Counted from the first letter of the stretch, positions 1 to 11,951 are shown. The stretch is DNA of 64,000 nt from Paguma larvata (GCA_030068075.1 CM057823.1:14170485-14234484), one strand, 5' to 3'. Notes: generated from the sequence alone by a model not told the origin. Numbers and translations: made by a program.

Positions 1-59
1 AAATTTTAAAAGCTTGAGACAAAGGTCATGTTTATAATCTCTTTCTGTGTATATATAAT

Positions 60-276
60 TTTTAAATGTTTATTTATTTTTGAGAGAGAGAGAGAGAGAG
101 AGAGTATATGCACATGAGCAGGGGAGGGGCAGAGAGAGATGGAGACAGAAGATCTGAAGCAGGCTCTGAGCTGAGAATGGAGAGCCAAGTCCATGTGGGG
201 CTTGAACTCACGAACTGTGAGATCATGACCCAAGCTGAAGTCAGATGCTTAACCAACTGAGTCATCCAGGCGCCCC
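60..276 (-). mobile_element. CAN/SINEC tRNA-derived SINE (feliform type)
   Basis: The reverse complement has the carnivore SINE layout. The tRNA-like head is at the right end (complement of 'ggcgcctgg' at 268-276), followed by the internal A and B box region, then the GA/CT-rich stretch at 83-104 and the A-rich tail at the left end. Bodies of this type are copied by RNA polymerase III and mobilised by LINE-1. Short open frames across it are artefacts of the repeat. Confidence 0.93.
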
Positions 277-452
277 TCTGTATATGTATTAATAAGTAAC
301 TTATTGACAAATTAACAAAAATTAGCCCTCACTCTATAACTTATAATAATAGTTTTTAATGAGAATGGTATGATTAAATAGATTTCATTATTTTAGAATA
401 TATTGATTTAGTACTTGTGATACACTGATTCTAATTCACGTTATAGATACGG

Positions 453-483
<31 letters not shown>

Positions 484-2303
484 TTTCTTTGATACTTGAC
501 TTTATTGCTTACAGCAGCTGAAAAAGACGCACAGAACCAGATAGAAGAAATGCCCCTCTAGATGTTCGTTTTCGTTCCATTCTGCTGATTATGCAAAGGT
601 TTTTGTTTAAATTCTGCTACTTAATTTTATCTTCTCTGACGTTAATCAGTGGCTCTTCCTAAATCATCACAAGTTATTTCATTTCTGTGCCTTTAATAAA
701 TAGGTTCAAAATCCACTAAAACTCTTGGAGAATTTTCAACAGAATTTTGATAGTCTCTCCAAGTGTACTAATATGGGAGTTTTTATGGGTGACACACACA
801 TATTTTTTTTTCAGGTAAAAACAAAATCACATAGACAGGGAAATGTTTCCAAATATCCTCTTTCAAATTGTTCTTTTCATCACATGCGTCTCCTCAAAGA
901 GCACTTTCTACCAGACTGACCAATGTCTGTCCAAATCCAGTAGGTCACCTCTGATTTTTAAAATACTCTGCCATGTGGGCAGATGAAGAATTCACTTGGG
1001 GGGTGGGAAAAAGGTCAGTTCCGTCACGGCCTTGATGTTCTCATGTTTGCATTAGTATTATCTTCAACTGGCTATTTGGGTTGTTGGGACATTTTCTCGG
1101 TGAGTTTTCTGCGGTAAAAACATAGGCAATTCCTTGAAAGAGTCGTTTTAAACCATCTGTTCATTTTGTGAGGATTAGTTTAGTTGAGTCTAGATGACAT
1201 GACCACAGATCCATGTCGCCAGGAACACATCTGCTGCAATGCCTCTCAGTGACCTGCCAGGTCGAGGCTGTCATCAACTTCCTCGATCAAAGAGTCTCCA
1301 TTCTTTTTTTGAGGATATTGGGGATACCACGGGGGTTCCATGACCAGGCTTGAGACATAGACTAAGTGAGGGTACCAATTCCAACATGTGTGTCAGTATT
1401 GGTTAGGTTAATCTTCTTTATTTTTTAAATAAAACTAAATATAAATAAAAGTTCTAATCTTTTGCACCCCAGTCGATCAATGCTGGACACCTCATTTTGG
1501 AGATCACTAATCTAGATCAACACAACAAAATCACAGGACCCAGAGAAATTCAGAAACCTTCTTCTTGGGAAGGGTGGCTGGAAAGGCTATGAAATCCTCC
1601 GATACTGTTTTTAGTTTCTGCTGTATTGCTTACAATCACTTTGGGAAACGTAAGGACCAAACGGATCCCCCTTGTCAAGTGAAGGAAACTCACAGCAAGG
1701 CATCCGGGGCGCATTGAGGAGCGTGCATTCCTGGGAACCATCTCTGTTGTATGACCTTGAATCATGACCTGAGCCTTTGTTCCATTTTCACAAAGCTGTG
1801 CTGACCTTCCCTTATGGCTCCGGTGGGGCTTCTACAGATGAGCCAGAATATCCAATAGCAAACAGCAAGTGTATCAGACTCATTTGTTAGGATTTCTTTT
1901 TGGTCAATTAAGAAAATAGCTTTCCAAAGCTCTCACAAAGGCTTTCGCAGAGCTCATAAAGGTAATGTTCAAACTGTCTCTCATGATTCCTTGACTATGA
2001 TTAAGCAAAGCAAACAAAAGAAAACAGACATCTCTCTATTTCCCAGAACTCTGGGAATATCACAAATGCTGATGAGGTTCCATAGGGTTGGGAGTGATTA
2101 TTATGCTTTCTTTTTCTACACATGCACACCCAAGCACAGGTTTGTTTCTGAGTGATTTGCAAGAAAATAAAAAAAAGTCATTTGGTAAATATATGTGCTA
2201 GTGTGAGTGGGTAGAAGTTATTAGTTTTAAATACTTTATGTTATATGAATTGAAAGTAACAAGGCTCTCAACTAAAATGAGTTTTTAAAAAGTGGTACTG
2301 TAG
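277..2303. other. Unassigned non-coding interval
   Basis: No repeat family or exon is recognised in these 2 kb apart from a CT/GTCT-rich simple repeat at about 450-490. Open frames are short (at most 71 codons), on both strands, and show no recognisable domain. Base composition is unremarkable and slightly AT-rich. Confidence 0.5.
450..490. repeat. (CT)n/(GTCT)n simple repeat
   Basis: Imperfect CT dinucleotide tract with interspersed GTCT units. It may be the remains of the pyrimidine-rich part of a SINE, but no SINE head is visible beside it. Confidence 0.8.
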
Positions 2304-2401
2304 AGGGGTGCCTGGGTGGCTCAGTCGGGTTTTGGCTCAGGTCATGATCTTAAGGTTCGTGAGTTTGACCCCCGCATCCGGTTCCACACTGACAGCTTGG
2401 G

Positions 2402-2443
<42 letters not shown>

Positions 2444-2459
2444 CCACCTCTGCTTGTGT

Positions 2460-2498
<39 letters not shown>

Positions 2499-2517
2499 AT
2501 AAGTAAATAAAAAAAAA
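2304..2517 (+). mobile_element. CAN/SINEC SINE with expanded CT tract
   Basis: Starts with 'ggggtgcctgggtggctcag' and ends in an A-rich tail. Part of the A-box to B-box spacer is missing ('cagtcgggttttggctcag'). The CT tract is strongly expanded, in two blocks (about 2405-2440 and 2463-2495). Diverged flanking copies around 'gtggtactgtag' and 'atgatattgtag' look like a target-site duplication. The 'SLSLSL' open frames here come from the CT tract. Confidence 0.93.
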
Positions 2518-2980
2518 TGATATTGTAGAAACATGTGTGGTCCCAGAAACTCCCGTATCACTGTTACCTGGTGAGGCCCCACTCCCCAAATTCTGGTGTA
2601 AAAGAGCAGTGACATAGCCACTTGAGGTGATTCTTACGGCCACCGAAGCTTAAGAACCACTTCTTTAGCCTGTGCGTCAACTGAGATAAAGATATCAATC
2701 CTGGTGTGCACACACCGGATCTGCTGCACCAGGAACAATGGCTTCTTTCTTCCAGATCCATTCATGGCTTCTGTTCATGTCAGAATACCTTCCGAGACTC
2801 AACAGTTCTTACAACAACGAATCTGTTTCCTCCAGATTCTTGGCTGTCACTCTCCTGACCTGCCACCTGTGTCATATTCCGTTAGGTTCTGAGAATGAGG
2901 CATGGCACTTGTCACAGACTGACACATGTTGGGGGAGAAACCTGATAGGATAGGCTAAGACAAAGCAAAAAAAAAAATAA
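2518..2980. other. Unassigned interval
   Basis: No recognisable repeat or exon. Overlapping frames of 62-71 codons (2704-2953) have no known domain. Confidence 0.45.
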
Positions 2981-2982
2981 AA

Positions 2983-3035
2983 AGGAAGGAAGGAAGGAAG
3001 GAAGGAAGGAAGGAAGGAAGGAAGGAAGGAAGGAA
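2983..3035. repeat. (GGAA)n microsatellite
   Basis: About thirteen near-perfect GGAA units follow an A-rich stretch. Arrays of this unit are known binding platforms for ETS-family factors, and the tract is likely length-variable. Confidence 0.93.
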
Positions 3036-3324
3036 ATAAATGAATCAAAATACAACTTTCCTAGAAAACCTCAAACAAAACCAACTCTGTGAGACAGGAC
3101 TTTGGGGCCAGCTTGGTCACTGATAGAGGTGAAGTCTAACAGGTCTGTTTTCTCTCTGTGTCAGAGCAATGGGGACAAGGATAGCTGGTTCAGAACCCAG
3201 TTTCTTTGACATCTATTTCTCAGCGTCTGTTCTGTAGAACACGAATCCTACCCAATGCCGCAGAAACAAAGGGTCTCATGGTTAAAATCTTTTCTTGGAC
3301 ATTTTCAATTATTTTTGTTAAACT

Positions 3325-4725
3325 TTCTATTTTGAAATAATTACAGACTCACAGGAAGTTTCAAATTCATACAAGTAATCCCATGTATCCTTCACCCAAT
3401 TTCCCTCATAAATATACATCTGTATAGCTGTAGTGCAATGTCAACCAGGAAATTGACATTGAAACAGTGTTATTAACCAGACTATAGGCCTTATTCACTT
3501 TTTTATTTTTTACAGCATTTATTTATTTGTGTGTGTGTGCACGTATAGTTCCACGTAATTTTATGACCTGTGTAGATTTATGTAACCATGACCACAGTCA
3601 AGATACAGAATTATTCCCTCCACACAAATGGACTCTCTTATGCTATCCCTTTGTATTCATATGCCTCCCCTCATCTTTCCTCTGGAAACCACTGATCTGC
3701 TCTTCATCTTTACAATTTTGTCTTTTCAAGAATGTCATACAAATGGAATCACACAGCATGTAACCTTTTGAGATTGACTTTCTTTCGCTCAGCATAATGC
3801 TCTTAAGTTTGGTCTAGGTTTTTGCATGTATCAATAGTTTACTCCCTTACATGACTGAGTAACTAATATTTCACAGGAGGGATGGTTAGTTTAAGCACTC
3901 ACCCAATGAAGAATATTCGGGTTGTTCCCAGTTCGGGGCTGTGCGTAAAGGTACTGTGAACATTTGTGTACAGGTTTTTGTACAAACGTAAGTTTCCATT
4001 TCTCCAAGATAAATGCCCCCAAATGTAATTGTTTGGTTGCATGGTAGTTGTGTGTTTAATTATAAAAGAAATGGCTGGCATACCATTTTATATGCTCGCA
4101 AGGGAATTATGAGACATTCAGTTTCTCTGCACTTTCTCCAACATTATTGTTTTTTATTTTAGCTCTTCTATAGGTATGTAGTGACGGCTCATTGTAATTT
4201 TCGTTTGAAATTCCCTAATGGCTAATGATGTTGAACATCTGTTTCATGTGCTTATTACTCATCTGTATCTCTTCTTTGGTGAAATGTCTGTTCGTGTCTT
4301 TTGCTCATTTTATGATTGGATTTTTGTTCTGTTTTATTACTGTTGAGTTTCAGAGTTCTTATGTATTCTAGGCCCAGTCTTTTGTCACACATGTGCTTTG
4401 CAAATATTTTCTCTCAGGCTGTAGCTTGTCTTCTCTTTCTCTTAACTGGATCTTTCACAGTACAAAAGCTTCTAGTTTGATAAGGTCCAACTTACTTTTT
4501 CTTTAATGGCTTAGGCTTCTGGTGTCATGTCCAATAACCTTAGACCTGGACTCTGTCCTGAAGATTTTATCCTATGTGTTCTGAAAGTTTTATAGTTTTG
4601 CTTTTACATTTAAGCTTGCTTAAATACAGTATACAGTTGTGGTTCTACATTTATGCCCATGATTCCTGTGGAGTTAATTGCTATATAAGGCATGAGATTG
4701 AAGTCAAGGTTCATTCGCAATGCTT
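3325..4725 (-). mobile_element. Old LINE-1 (L1M-type), ORF2 3' portion
   Basis: Read on the minus strand, this is the 3' part of an ancient LINE-1. Recognisable antisense phrases include 'gaaataattacagactcac', 'ctcagcataatgc', 'gggttgttcccagtt' and 'ctaatggctaatgatgttga'. It carries many stops and small deletions, so no protein is encoded. Subfamily assignment (L1M class) is from recall of the consensus. Confidence 0.85.
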
Positions 4726-5288
4726 TTTAACACTTTAAGGGCTGAAGTTCTGTAATCACAAACATTCATTTTTAGATTCAAGTTGAATTCTCCAAGCTTG
4801 GCCATCTACTCATGCAGCAAATGTTTGTTGGACACTTTCTGGGTGCAGGCACAGGTATAGGCACAGTCTCTGTTCTTTATTAACTGTTTGTATATGCAGA
4901 GTGTGCACAACATGCTTGGAACTGTTTTTTGTGGAAATCCTTTAGGAAATTCTGCTCGAGACAGCAGACTCAGAGACTGAGTCAGATACCAGGGTAGGCA
5001 ATTAGAGATGCAAAATCGAAAGAGCGCCCAGGCAAGAAGTAGCCTCTTGGAAAGCTGGAGTTGAGAGCCAGATAAGTAGGAAAAGAAATGAAGACTCGGG
5101 AGATGGGGAAGAGAATGCCAGGGACAAGGCACCTTGGGGTGGACTGTGTTGTCTGCGCCCTCCCCCTCCTTCGTGTCTGAAGATCTCAGGTACCTTTTCT
5201 TCTCTTATTTTGCTGGGCTCCTCAATGTTAGTGTCGGGCTACAACCAGCTATGTCATAGATATGCGAGTAGGTGTATGTGTGTATACA
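4726..5288. other. Unassigned interval with a possible L2 tail
   Basis: About 4808-4890 ('gcagcaaatgtttgttgg' onward) resembles the antisense 3' end of LINE-2 but is too short to be sure. A 108-codon minus-strand frame (4806-5132) has no recognised domain and overlaps this repeat-like segment. Confidence 0.4.
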
Positions 5289-5624
5289 CAGTTGAGCCTT
5301 GAACAACACAGGGGGCGGGGCTCTCACCCTCAGGCAGTTCGAAAGTCAGCATATAACTTTTGATTCTCCCCCAAACTTAACTATTAGTGCCTACTGTTGA
5401 CAGAAATCCTTATCAATAACATTTACAGTCTATAAACACGCATTTTGTATGCTATATGAATTATGTACTGTATTCTTACAATAGAGCTAGAGAAAAGAAA
5501 ATGTTATTGAGACAACCTTAAGAAAGAGAAAATACATTTGCAGTACTGGATGTATTTATCGAGAAAAATCCTCATATTAGTGGTCCCATGCAGTTCAAAC
5601 CTGTGTTGTTCAAGCGTCAACCAT
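5289..5624. mobile_element. Tigger/pogo-family DNA transposon, MER2-like, non-autonomous
   Basis: Inverted terminal repeats are visible. The left end reads 'cagttgagccttgaacaaca' and the right end (to about 5622) is its reverse complement with few changes. The interior ('aacttaactattagtgcc', 'ctgtattcttacaat') matches the MER2-type internally deleted Tigger consensus as I recall it. It has no transposase frame. Flanking dinucleotides are TA-rich, as expected for TA target sites. Confidence 0.85.
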
Positions 5625-5719
5625 ATATATATATATACTATGTTACATATATACTAATACATATATGTATATTTGTAAGTGTGTGTATGTATACACATAT
5701 GTGTGACACATGTAACATA
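5625..5719. repeat. TA/ATAC-rich low-complexity stretch
   Basis: Degenerate AT, ATAC and GTGT units lie between two DNA transposons. This is a microsatellite-like spacer with no gene. Confidence 0.75.
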
Positions 5720-5817
5720 TATAGTAAAACTGTGGTTTGCGAGCATAATTCTTTCAAGAAACATGCTTGTCATCCAAAGCACTTGTATATCAAAGCGAAT
5801 TTCAAGAACTATTGGCT

Positions 5818-6270
5818 CAAGACACATGAAAAGATGCTCAATATCACTCATCATCAGGGAAATACAAATCAAAGCCACACTGAGATATCACCTCACACTG
5901 ATCAGAGTGGCTAAAATGAACAAATCAGGAAACGACAGATGCTGGTGAGGATGTGGAGAAATGGGAACCCTCTTGCACCGTTGTTAGGAATGCAAACCGA
6001 CGGAGCCACTCTGGAAAACTGTGTGGAGGTCCCTCAAAAAATTAAAAGTAGAACTACCCTATGACCCAGCAATAGCACTACTAGGAATTTACCCAAGAGA
6101 TACAGGAGTGCTGATGCATAGGGGTAAATGTTTATAGCAGCATTTTCAACAATAGCCAAATTATGGAAAGAGCCTAAATGTCCACCAACTGATGAATGGA
6201 TAAAGAAGAGTAGTTTAAATATACAATGGAATACTACTTGGCAATAAGAAAGAAGGAAATCATGTCATTT
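5818..6270 (+). pseudogene. LINE-1 ORF2 C-terminal remnant
   Basis: Translating the plus strand in shifting frames gives fragments of the ORF2 carboxyl end, such as '[20 protein letters not shown]'. Frames are broken by stops and indels. Without the 5' part there is no endonuclease or reverse transcriptase domain, so this is dead sequence. Confidence 0.85.
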
Positions 6271-6586
6271 GCAGCAACGTGGATGGAACTGGAGGATATT
6301 ATGCTAAGTGAAATAATTCAGTCAGAGAAGGAAGGATACCATATGTTTTTACTCATATGTGGATCTTGAGAAACTTAACAGAAGACCATGGGGGAGGGGA
6401 AGAGAGAAAAAAGTTACACAGAGGGAGGGAGGCAAACCATAAGAGACTCTTAATATACAGAGAACAAACTGAGGGGTGAGGGAGAGGGAAAAATGGGTGA
6501 CAGGCATTGAGGAGAACATTTGTTGGGATGAGCACTGGGTGTTGTATGTAAGCCAATTTGACAATAAACTATATTAAAAAAAAAAA
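5818..6586 (+). mobile_element. 5'-truncated carnivore LINE-1 with poly-A tail
   Basis: Sense-strand 3' end of LINE-1: ORF2 C-terminal region, G-rich 3' UTR (about 6390-6500), end phrase 'caataaactatatt' and a poly-A run at about 6576-6588. Target-site duplication: 'aagaactattggct' (5804-5817) and 'aagaactgttggct' (6587-6600), one mismatch in 14. It inserted into the surrounding Tigger element. Confidence 0.95.
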
Positions 6587-6747
6587 AAGAACTGTTGGCT
6601 CCGTCGTGATCACGTGACATCCAGCGTCACATACTACTCATATTGCAAGACATCGCTCATTTATCAAGTTAAAATTTTTTAGAAATGTTTGCTCGTCTCG
6701 TGGAACACTCGCAGAACAAGTCACTCACAAGTCTAGGTTTGACTGTA

Positions 6748-8248
6748 TACATTATACATACACACACTTAAAAATCATTTTTAATGTACAATTGTTTCCT
6801 AGTGCATATCAGTTTGGAGCTAAAAACCTATGGTCCCAGCAACCCTCACAACAGGTTTATCTGGCCTTTCCAGATCCCTCACATCCTTTCCCGTCATTAC
6901 AGAAGGCCTTGTGCGTCGTTCTGTGCTCTCTGGTCCTTCCGGATGACTCTGAGAATGACGTCTGCACTGTTTCCTGTTCCCGCTCACAGTGGCGACATCT
7001 CACATGGACGCATGGACACTGGTGTCAAGGGGGCTGCGGATGTCACCGGCTCCGCTCTGCCCCCACCGGAAGCACTCGTGTCCCTGCTGCAGCCCTGCCT
7101 CCAGTGCAGAAAGCATTTCCAATGCACGATAGCTGTGAGCACTTTGTTTTGCCCTCCTCTTTTTCTCTACGATGGGTGCATTGGTCCATGGGCCTGGCCT
7201 GAAGTACAGTGTCCGTTATTCAGCCACCTTGCTTTCTGACCTTGGCGCACGATCTAAGAACCAAAGTGTATCCTCGCTTGTCTTCCTGAGGTACATCAGC
7301 CCCTCTTACAAATCTGTTTCCTGTGGGTCCTCCTGTCATTTAGAAATACTCTTACTTATCTGAATCATAGTTCTGGTTCCAGTCATTTACAAAAGAACCG
7401 ACTGTTCCCAACTTACAAGAAGGTAAATTCTGAAAGTAAGTCGGTCAGCCAGTCATTTAGAATGAGGGCCTCATATCCCATAGTTACAAAATTATACACC
7501 GTGGCAAAGTTCCCAGGCCCATCCACAAAAAACCTACTTCTCCAAAATGTACCCGATCTGAGGTAATAAAGCTATATGCCGCTTAACCATGCTTAGTAAT
7601 GTGTTTCCATTGGAATGCGTGCCTTGTACCAACTGGGAAGCCAAGAAGGCAGAGTGAAATAAATCTTGAATCTGTCTTGTTGTTGGGGATTTTGTAGCCT
7701 GTAAACCAGAATCCCGAGGGTGTTGAAATGTTGGATGTAGATGTTCATGGAGTCATTTCTCAAATCCTGGGAGCCTCCAAAAGAATGTGCAAAATTATAA
7801 TTTAGTTCTACGGCAGGAAAGCCTCAATTTAATACCATCTACCAAAGCGCTGCCACATCTATCATCTGGGAATGAGGTTAAAGTCCCAGAATCAAGAGCA
7901 GATGAAGGCACCGCTATAAGGGGTGGCGCCATGTTCTGGAACACGCCCAGAAATAGACGGGCAGAAACGCAGGTGGGGCTCTGGCAGAAGCAGCGGACTG
8001 TTGGCCACCTGGTTTGGGAAGCGGTTTTAATCCATTCTGATTACAGCTACATCATGCTCTCTGTTCCTCACAGATGGCTTTCTCTTATCAATTCGCCCAC
8101 TCCCCATGTCTCTGTGCAAGACCGTCTTTATCACACATTGATCAAGAGAACAGGCCATTAAACAATATGAGGAAAAATCACATTAGAGAGAGATTTCTTT
8201 ATAACTAACCAGATGGCAAAGAGGTTTCTTGAACGGGGGGAAAGTAGA
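6748..8248. other. Unassigned interval, moderately GC-rich around 6.9-7.2 kb
   Basis: No repeat family is recognised. Two overlapping plus-strand frames (6784-7239 and 6792-7202) stay open together for over 400 bases, and a 124-codon frame lies at 7787-8161. None has a recognisable domain, and no splice or polyadenylation context points to an exon. Treat as non-coding unless conservation shows otherwise. Confidence 0.45.
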
Positions 8249-8460
8249 GGATTGAGCACCTACTATGTGCCAGGCATTACGCTATGTCTTTTCGCACGAG
8301 TATCTTTATCATCCTCCTAAAAATCCCAGGACGTGGCCATTATTATCCCTATCTGCTTGTTGGAAACTGAAGCCTGAGAGCTTATCTTAGACTGAGAACC
8401 ATGGACCAATTGTAAGGATTCAAACACTGCTTCTGGCTCCAGAGTGAGGCTCTTACCCCA
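8249..8460 (-). mobile_element. MIR SINE
   Basis: The antisense MIR 3' end 'gagcacctactatgtgccag' is followed by the 'attattatccctat' core region and the tRNA-related half. It is an ancient mammal-wide SINE spread by LINE-2 and is heavily diverged. Confidence 0.88.
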
Positions 8461-9986
8461 GCTCTACACCTCCTACCATAGAGTATTTCACTGTCCTAGA
8501 AACAAATACATGTTACTCACTGGTTTCCAACCCTTAAAAAAAAATAATTCAAAAAGCAAGGCTGACCCCATTTCTTCTTAACTATATTTAATACAGGGCA
8601 GGTGGTAAGTGTGCAAAGTAGATTTGGCATTTGGTAGGCTTAGCTCTCCCCTGCTGGTCAGGCTGAACGAGAAGCCACAGTTTCCAGAGAGCCACGGCAG
8701 ACACGAGGCTCTCTTGAAATGGACCCCAAACTAGCCAACGATAAGGAGAAATGAGCCCACTCACATGTTTGACTATGTGTAGTGCCAGGCTTAGTGCCAG
8801 GAAGAAGAGAAGATTATATGTATTATTTGATAATAGAAACAGGGGAAAAACAAAAACAAGCCGGTGTTACAGAGAAAACGTTTTGAGCTTTTCGGATTAC
8901 AAAAAAAGGGAGCTGTAACTTTCACTCTGACAGCACCCAAATTAAATCTAGCCCCCAAATCATACTGAAGCCAGAATGTAGAAAAGAGTTGTATTTCCAG
9001 TTAGAAGACACACACACACACACACACACACAAATCCAATTTTTTTCCAATTCAATCTCTTCATACCGGCGCCTCCTGGTACCTGAGCTGCGTTAGACTC
9101 TCCCCTAGTGGAAAGTTGGGGCATTGCAGCCCTGAGGATCATCTGATTCAGAACAATAGAAAGGTCTCAGGATTTCCATTTCAAAATGTTTCTTAGTTGG
9201 AGTTGAGCAAACACTGATGCCCAAACCCGTAGATTTTTATGGAGTACAGGTGACAGTAGAACTCTTTACCGTCCCCCCAGGCTTATGCTCAAGGAATCCT
9301 AATGGAACACACGCCCCGGGAAGTCCAGACAGATATTCTGCACAACTTCATTCATGCCTGTGCACACATCGGTTTCTCTCCATCCCTCACCTCCAGTGGG
9401 ACCCAACAACAAAATGTATCCCAAGGTGTGGCAAAGACAGCACACAGTGTAGACCTGCTAAGGGCTGACTCGGTTGGGTAGAATCCCACCTTGGTATCTG
9501 CATTTGCTTTCTACTTGAGAGTTGACCTTGGTCTGCAGTCAAAGGGCTGATGACAAGATCTGTCAAGTGACAGTTTGATACGGCCCCTTCTCATTTTGCT
9601 AACAGTTGAGCAACCCAAGCCAAACATGAAGAAGGCAGTTGCTCCAAATCATGGTAGAGGGTCGAGCATAGGATGGCTATGAGAAAGACTGGGACACGTT
9701 GATGGTCACCAGCTTGGTCGTGGAGAAACCCTCAAAGAGAAGCTGATATGCTGGAAGGAGCAAGGGGTACGGGTCAGGCCACTGACCAAACCCAACTGTC
9801 TCTGGGGCGGTGCAACTCACTGGCGACGTGGACCCCTTCCAGGACACCAAACATTCTCAAGGAGGAATGAAAGAATTAAACACACTTTCCACGCTGCAAA
9901 CTCATTCCTTACGTTACAGATCTCAGGACAGGTCACCCTTGTGAATTCAAAAGCAGTGGAGCTTTTGATATTAGAAAAGAAGAAAA
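8461..9986. other. Unassigned interval with a CA repeat
   Basis: Only a (CA)n tract stands out (9008-9032). A MER5-like fragment may lie around 9140-9200 but is too weak to call. Open frames of 60-83 codons show no domain. Confidence 0.4.
9008..9032. repeat. (CA)n microsatellite
   Basis: About twelve uninterrupted CA units. Perfect tracts of this length are usually polymorphic in mammals. Confidence 0.95.
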
Positions 9987-10195
9987 GGGGTGCCTGGGTG
10001 GCTCAGTCGGTTAAGCACTGACTTCGGCTCAGGTCGCGATCTCATGGTTTGTGAGTTCGAGCCCCACGTCGGGCTCTGTGCTGACAGCTCAGGGCCTGGA
10101 GCCTGCTTCAGATTCTGTGTCTCCCTCTCTCTCTGCTCCTCCCCTGCTCACACTCTGTCTCTCTGTCGAAAGTAAGTAAACATTTTAAAAAAAAT
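9987..10195 (+). mobile_element. CAN/SINEC SINE, young feliform subfamily
   Basis: Near-consensus head, 'gtgagttcgagcccc' B-box region and 'gacagctcagggcctggagc' segment. The A-rich tail is followed by 'aagaaaagaagaaaa', which echoes 'ttagaaaagaagaaaa' just left of the element and is a likely target-site duplication. Confidence 0.95.
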
Positions 10196-11527
10196 AAGAA
10201 AAGAAAAGAAGAAAATTACTGCTGAGAAAAGGTCATTTGAGTAACAGTTGAAAATCTTCGAGGGAGTATTTATCCCCTTTAATTTGTTGGCCCGGGGAGA
10301 CATAAGGTGCAAAGAAAGTCATCCCACAGTGGTCTGTTAGAGTTCCCAGATCCCACAGACAGAAAAAGTTTTGTGACATCAGTATCTGTGCAATATCCAT
10401 ACTGAAAGAAAAAAAGTTGATAATACAGTTTGGGCGCTGAATTTTGGGAGTTTGCCAATATAGAAGTTGAGTGTTCTGAAATTAGCACACTAGCTTGGGT
10501 ACGGCAGGGGCCACAACTCCAGGAGACTTGAGAAGATGTCCCTGGAGCTGGAGATACAGCGGATGACAGGAGCAGAGAGGCCTTGTCTCCCTAGGACGCT
10601 GGGGGCAGGGGCTAGCCGGGGGCTCTGCTGCATCCAAGTGGCCCTCCTCCTGAGCGTGGGGAGAGGAGGCAGGGAAGGCCCGAAGCCCCACTGGTGAGGG
10701 CTCCCAGGGTCCTTGTGGCAGAGACGAACTTGTGCCCACACTTGAGAGATTGCAGAATCTTGCAGAGTTAGCAAGAAGTTAAGGCCGGTGAACCAGACAA
10801 GAGCATCTGAAGGGACCTGGGCATGAGTGGCTCTGGAGGATGAATGGGCAGCCAGGGCTGGTCAAGCTCACGGACCAGGCATTAGAGCCAAGCCTGGCTC
10901 AGGTGCGCCAGCTGTAGCCATCCCTTAGTGGGGGCCGGGGAGGAGGGCTGGCAGTATGTGATCCAATGAGGCACTTCAGAAAGTTACACCCCTAAACTGT
11001 GGAGGTGTTGGCCAAACTGTCAAGAGTAATGTGCCTGAAGCAGTCCCCTACTGGTTTTGGTCCTGATTAGATGTTCCCGGCATCCTTAATTTAAGTCCAT
11101 TACAGAGATGACCTAGAGAGCCAGTTTCGTTCTTTTCTTGCCTTGTGCTCTTCCCCCAAATCCATGCCAAATGGACACCTCACAAATACTGCAAGAGGAG
11201 GCATGTGAATTTGGGTTGGCCCAGTTGCTGCCATGGAATCTGTTTTGTCCAGCCATCAGGGGTGACTTCTGACTCATTTGATGGGGTGGCAAAGTTATTA
11301 GTTAACCAGAACCTGAGAAGAGGAGAGAGCTTTGTAAAACTCGCCTGGTACCAGCCCTTGGCACTGGGAAGTTCCCAGCTCTCTCCAGTGGGGTCCTAAC
11401 AGGTAATCTCTCCCCTGCCCCTTCCCCACTCCCCACCCCCACCACTTCACTGTGTAGAGGATAACAATGCACGTGTGTCAGCTCCCAGAAGGCAGGGGCC
11501 ATGTGATGTAATCCTTTATGGCCAACA
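10196..11527. other. Unassigned interval, GC-rich centre
   Basis: 10.49-10.95 kb is GC-rich but poor in CpG. Minus-strand frames of 85 and 94 codons overlap one another there in different frames, which argues against either being real. No domain or repeat is recognised. Confidence 0.4.
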
Positions 11528-11735
11528 CAGCATTGTCTCATACGGTAGCCACCAGCCACATGTGGCTTTTAAGCACTTCAAAGTGGCTACTTGGAATTGA
11601 GATGTGCTGAATTCAAAGACCTAAGATGAAAATGTAATGTGAAATATCTCATTAGTGTGATTTTAGATCAAGTACATGTTGAAGTGATAACATTTTGGTT
11701 AAATAAAATATAGTATTAAAATTGATTTTCTTCTG
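11528..11735. mobile_element. hAT-type non-autonomous DNA transposon fragment
   Basis: Starts with the terminal-repeat-like 'cagcattgtctcatacggta' and continues with 'gccacatgtggc' and an AT-rich interior. This is the layout of the small Charlie-related elements that begin CAG(T/C)GCTGTCCAAT. The right terminus is not clear. Confidence 0.65.
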
Positions 11736-11749
11736 TTTCCTTTTACTTA

Positions 11750-11945
11750 TTAGAGAATAGACTTTATATTTTAGAGTAGTTTTAGGTTCACAGCAAAACT
11801 GAGAAGAAAGTACCAAGTTCCTAACTACTCTCTGTCCCCGCACACGGCCGCTTCCCCCTATGGCTACCCCAGCCCAGAATGGTACATTTTTATAGCCGAT
11901 GAGCTCAGAGTAACTTCATTATCACCCAAAGTTCATATTCCTTTA
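11750..11945 (-). mobile_element. Old LINE-1 3' UTR fragment
   Basis: Antisense phrases 'ttttaggttcacagcaaaac' and 'cattatcacccaaagttcat' are typical of L1M-class 3' regions. A SINE interrupts the element immediately to the right. Confidence 0.7.
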
Positions 11946-11951
11946 CCTCTT

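Larger units (their letters stand above)
5722..6745. mobile_element. Second Tigger-type DNA transposon, split by a LINE-1
   Basis: The left terminus 'tagtaaaactgtggtttgcg' and the right terminus (6722-6745, ending 'ctaggtttgactg') are inverted copies of one another. They are flanked on both sides by TA (5720-5721 and 6746-6747). Left arm: 5722-5817. Right arm: 6601-6745 ('cattgcaagacatcgctcat'-type interior). A LINE-1 occupies the middle. No transposase frame survives. Confidence 0.82.

Noticed and set aside
2308..2510. Leu-Ser repeat open frames
   Set aside because: Translation of the CT tract within a SINE.
2983..3035. Regularly repeated units that could suggest an array of direct repeats
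   Set aside because: Plain tetranucleotide microsatellite. There are no spacers, so it is not a CRISPR-like structure, and the genome is mammalian.
6784..7239. Two overlapping plus-strand open frames of 151 and 136 codons
   Set aside because: They run in different frames over the same DNA, have no recognisable domain, and lack splice or polyadenylation support. Few stops are expected in this GC-rich stretch.
7787..8161. 124-codon plus-strand open frame
   Set aside because: No similarity to any protein family I know and no gene context; best explained as chance.
9987..10060. tRNA-like A and B boxes
   Set aside because: They belong to SINE heads; no position folds as a complete, functional tRNA gene.
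10482..10774. Overlapping minus-strand frames of 85 and 94 codons in GC-rich DNA
   Set aside because: Two frames open over the same bases, no domain, no CpG enrichment and no exon signals.
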